The notes under the pieces are model-generated. The model was not told the origin of the DNA. It worked only from the letters and a program-made list of their open reading frames with translations, and searched no databases. Below are positions 5,096 through 5,097 of a stretch of DNA of 5,097 bases, in pieces (the first letter of the stretch is position 1; each line of letters begins with the position of its first letter). Position numbers and translations under genes: made by a program. The stretch is from Nautiliaceae bacterium (lineage in GTDB: Bacteria; Campylobacterota; Campylobacteria; Campylobacterales; Nautiliaceae), in the NCBI GenBank assembly GCA_027063075.1, contig JAMOSM010000154.1, forward strand, positions 1-5,097, given 5' to 3'.

Positions 5096-5097
5096 TT

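Overview
The window is AT-rich chromosomal DNA whose proteins and promoters look like Campylobacterota (Epsilonproteobacteria). The evidence is a short TilS, a compact RimO, lysine/isoleucine-rich proteins from A-rich codons, and T-tract plus TGn-type extended -10 boxes. The very GC-rich tRNA stems in an otherwise AT-rich background hint at a moderately thermophilic member such as Nautiliales (Nautilia, Caminibacter or Lebetimonas). The genus is an inference from style, not a match.

Layout from left to right. A partial membrane-protein gene of unknown function runs leftward out of the window from a TTG start at 233. A compact divergent promoter region (about 234-292) separates it from a rightward, overlapping gene set: rimO (ribosomal protein S12 methylthiotransferase), tilS (tRNA-Ile lysidine synthetase) and a PPP-like metallophosphatase. 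rimO and tilS overlap by 8 nt, and tilS and the phosphatase by 58 nt. A perfect consensus sigma-70 promoter (TTGACA, 17 bp, TATAAT) begins in the phosphatase stop codon. It drives two tRNA genes, one with a CAU anticodon and tRNA-Phe(GAA), 5 nt apart. After a 122-nt spacer comes moeA (molybdenum cofactor insertion). It ends tail-to-tail, with a 4-nt overlap, against a leftward gene for a 98-residue protein of unknown function. The last 67 nt hold that gene's promoter and possibly one for a rightward gene beyond the edge.

The first gene set and the tRNAs share a translation theme: RimO modifies the ribosome, TilS modifies the CAU-anticodon tRNA-Ile2, and tRNAs follow. The CAU tRNA carries features of tRNA-Ile2 (C4-G69, C5-G68, C29-G41) rather than elongator tRNA-Met. 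The likely TilS substrate is therefore encoded about 0.7 kb downstream of tilS.

I see no mobile element, CRISPR array, phage gene or clearly new multi-gene system. The points worth a second look are the tRNA identity, the consensus promoter, the tilS/phosphatase overlap, and the two uncharacterised leftward genes.
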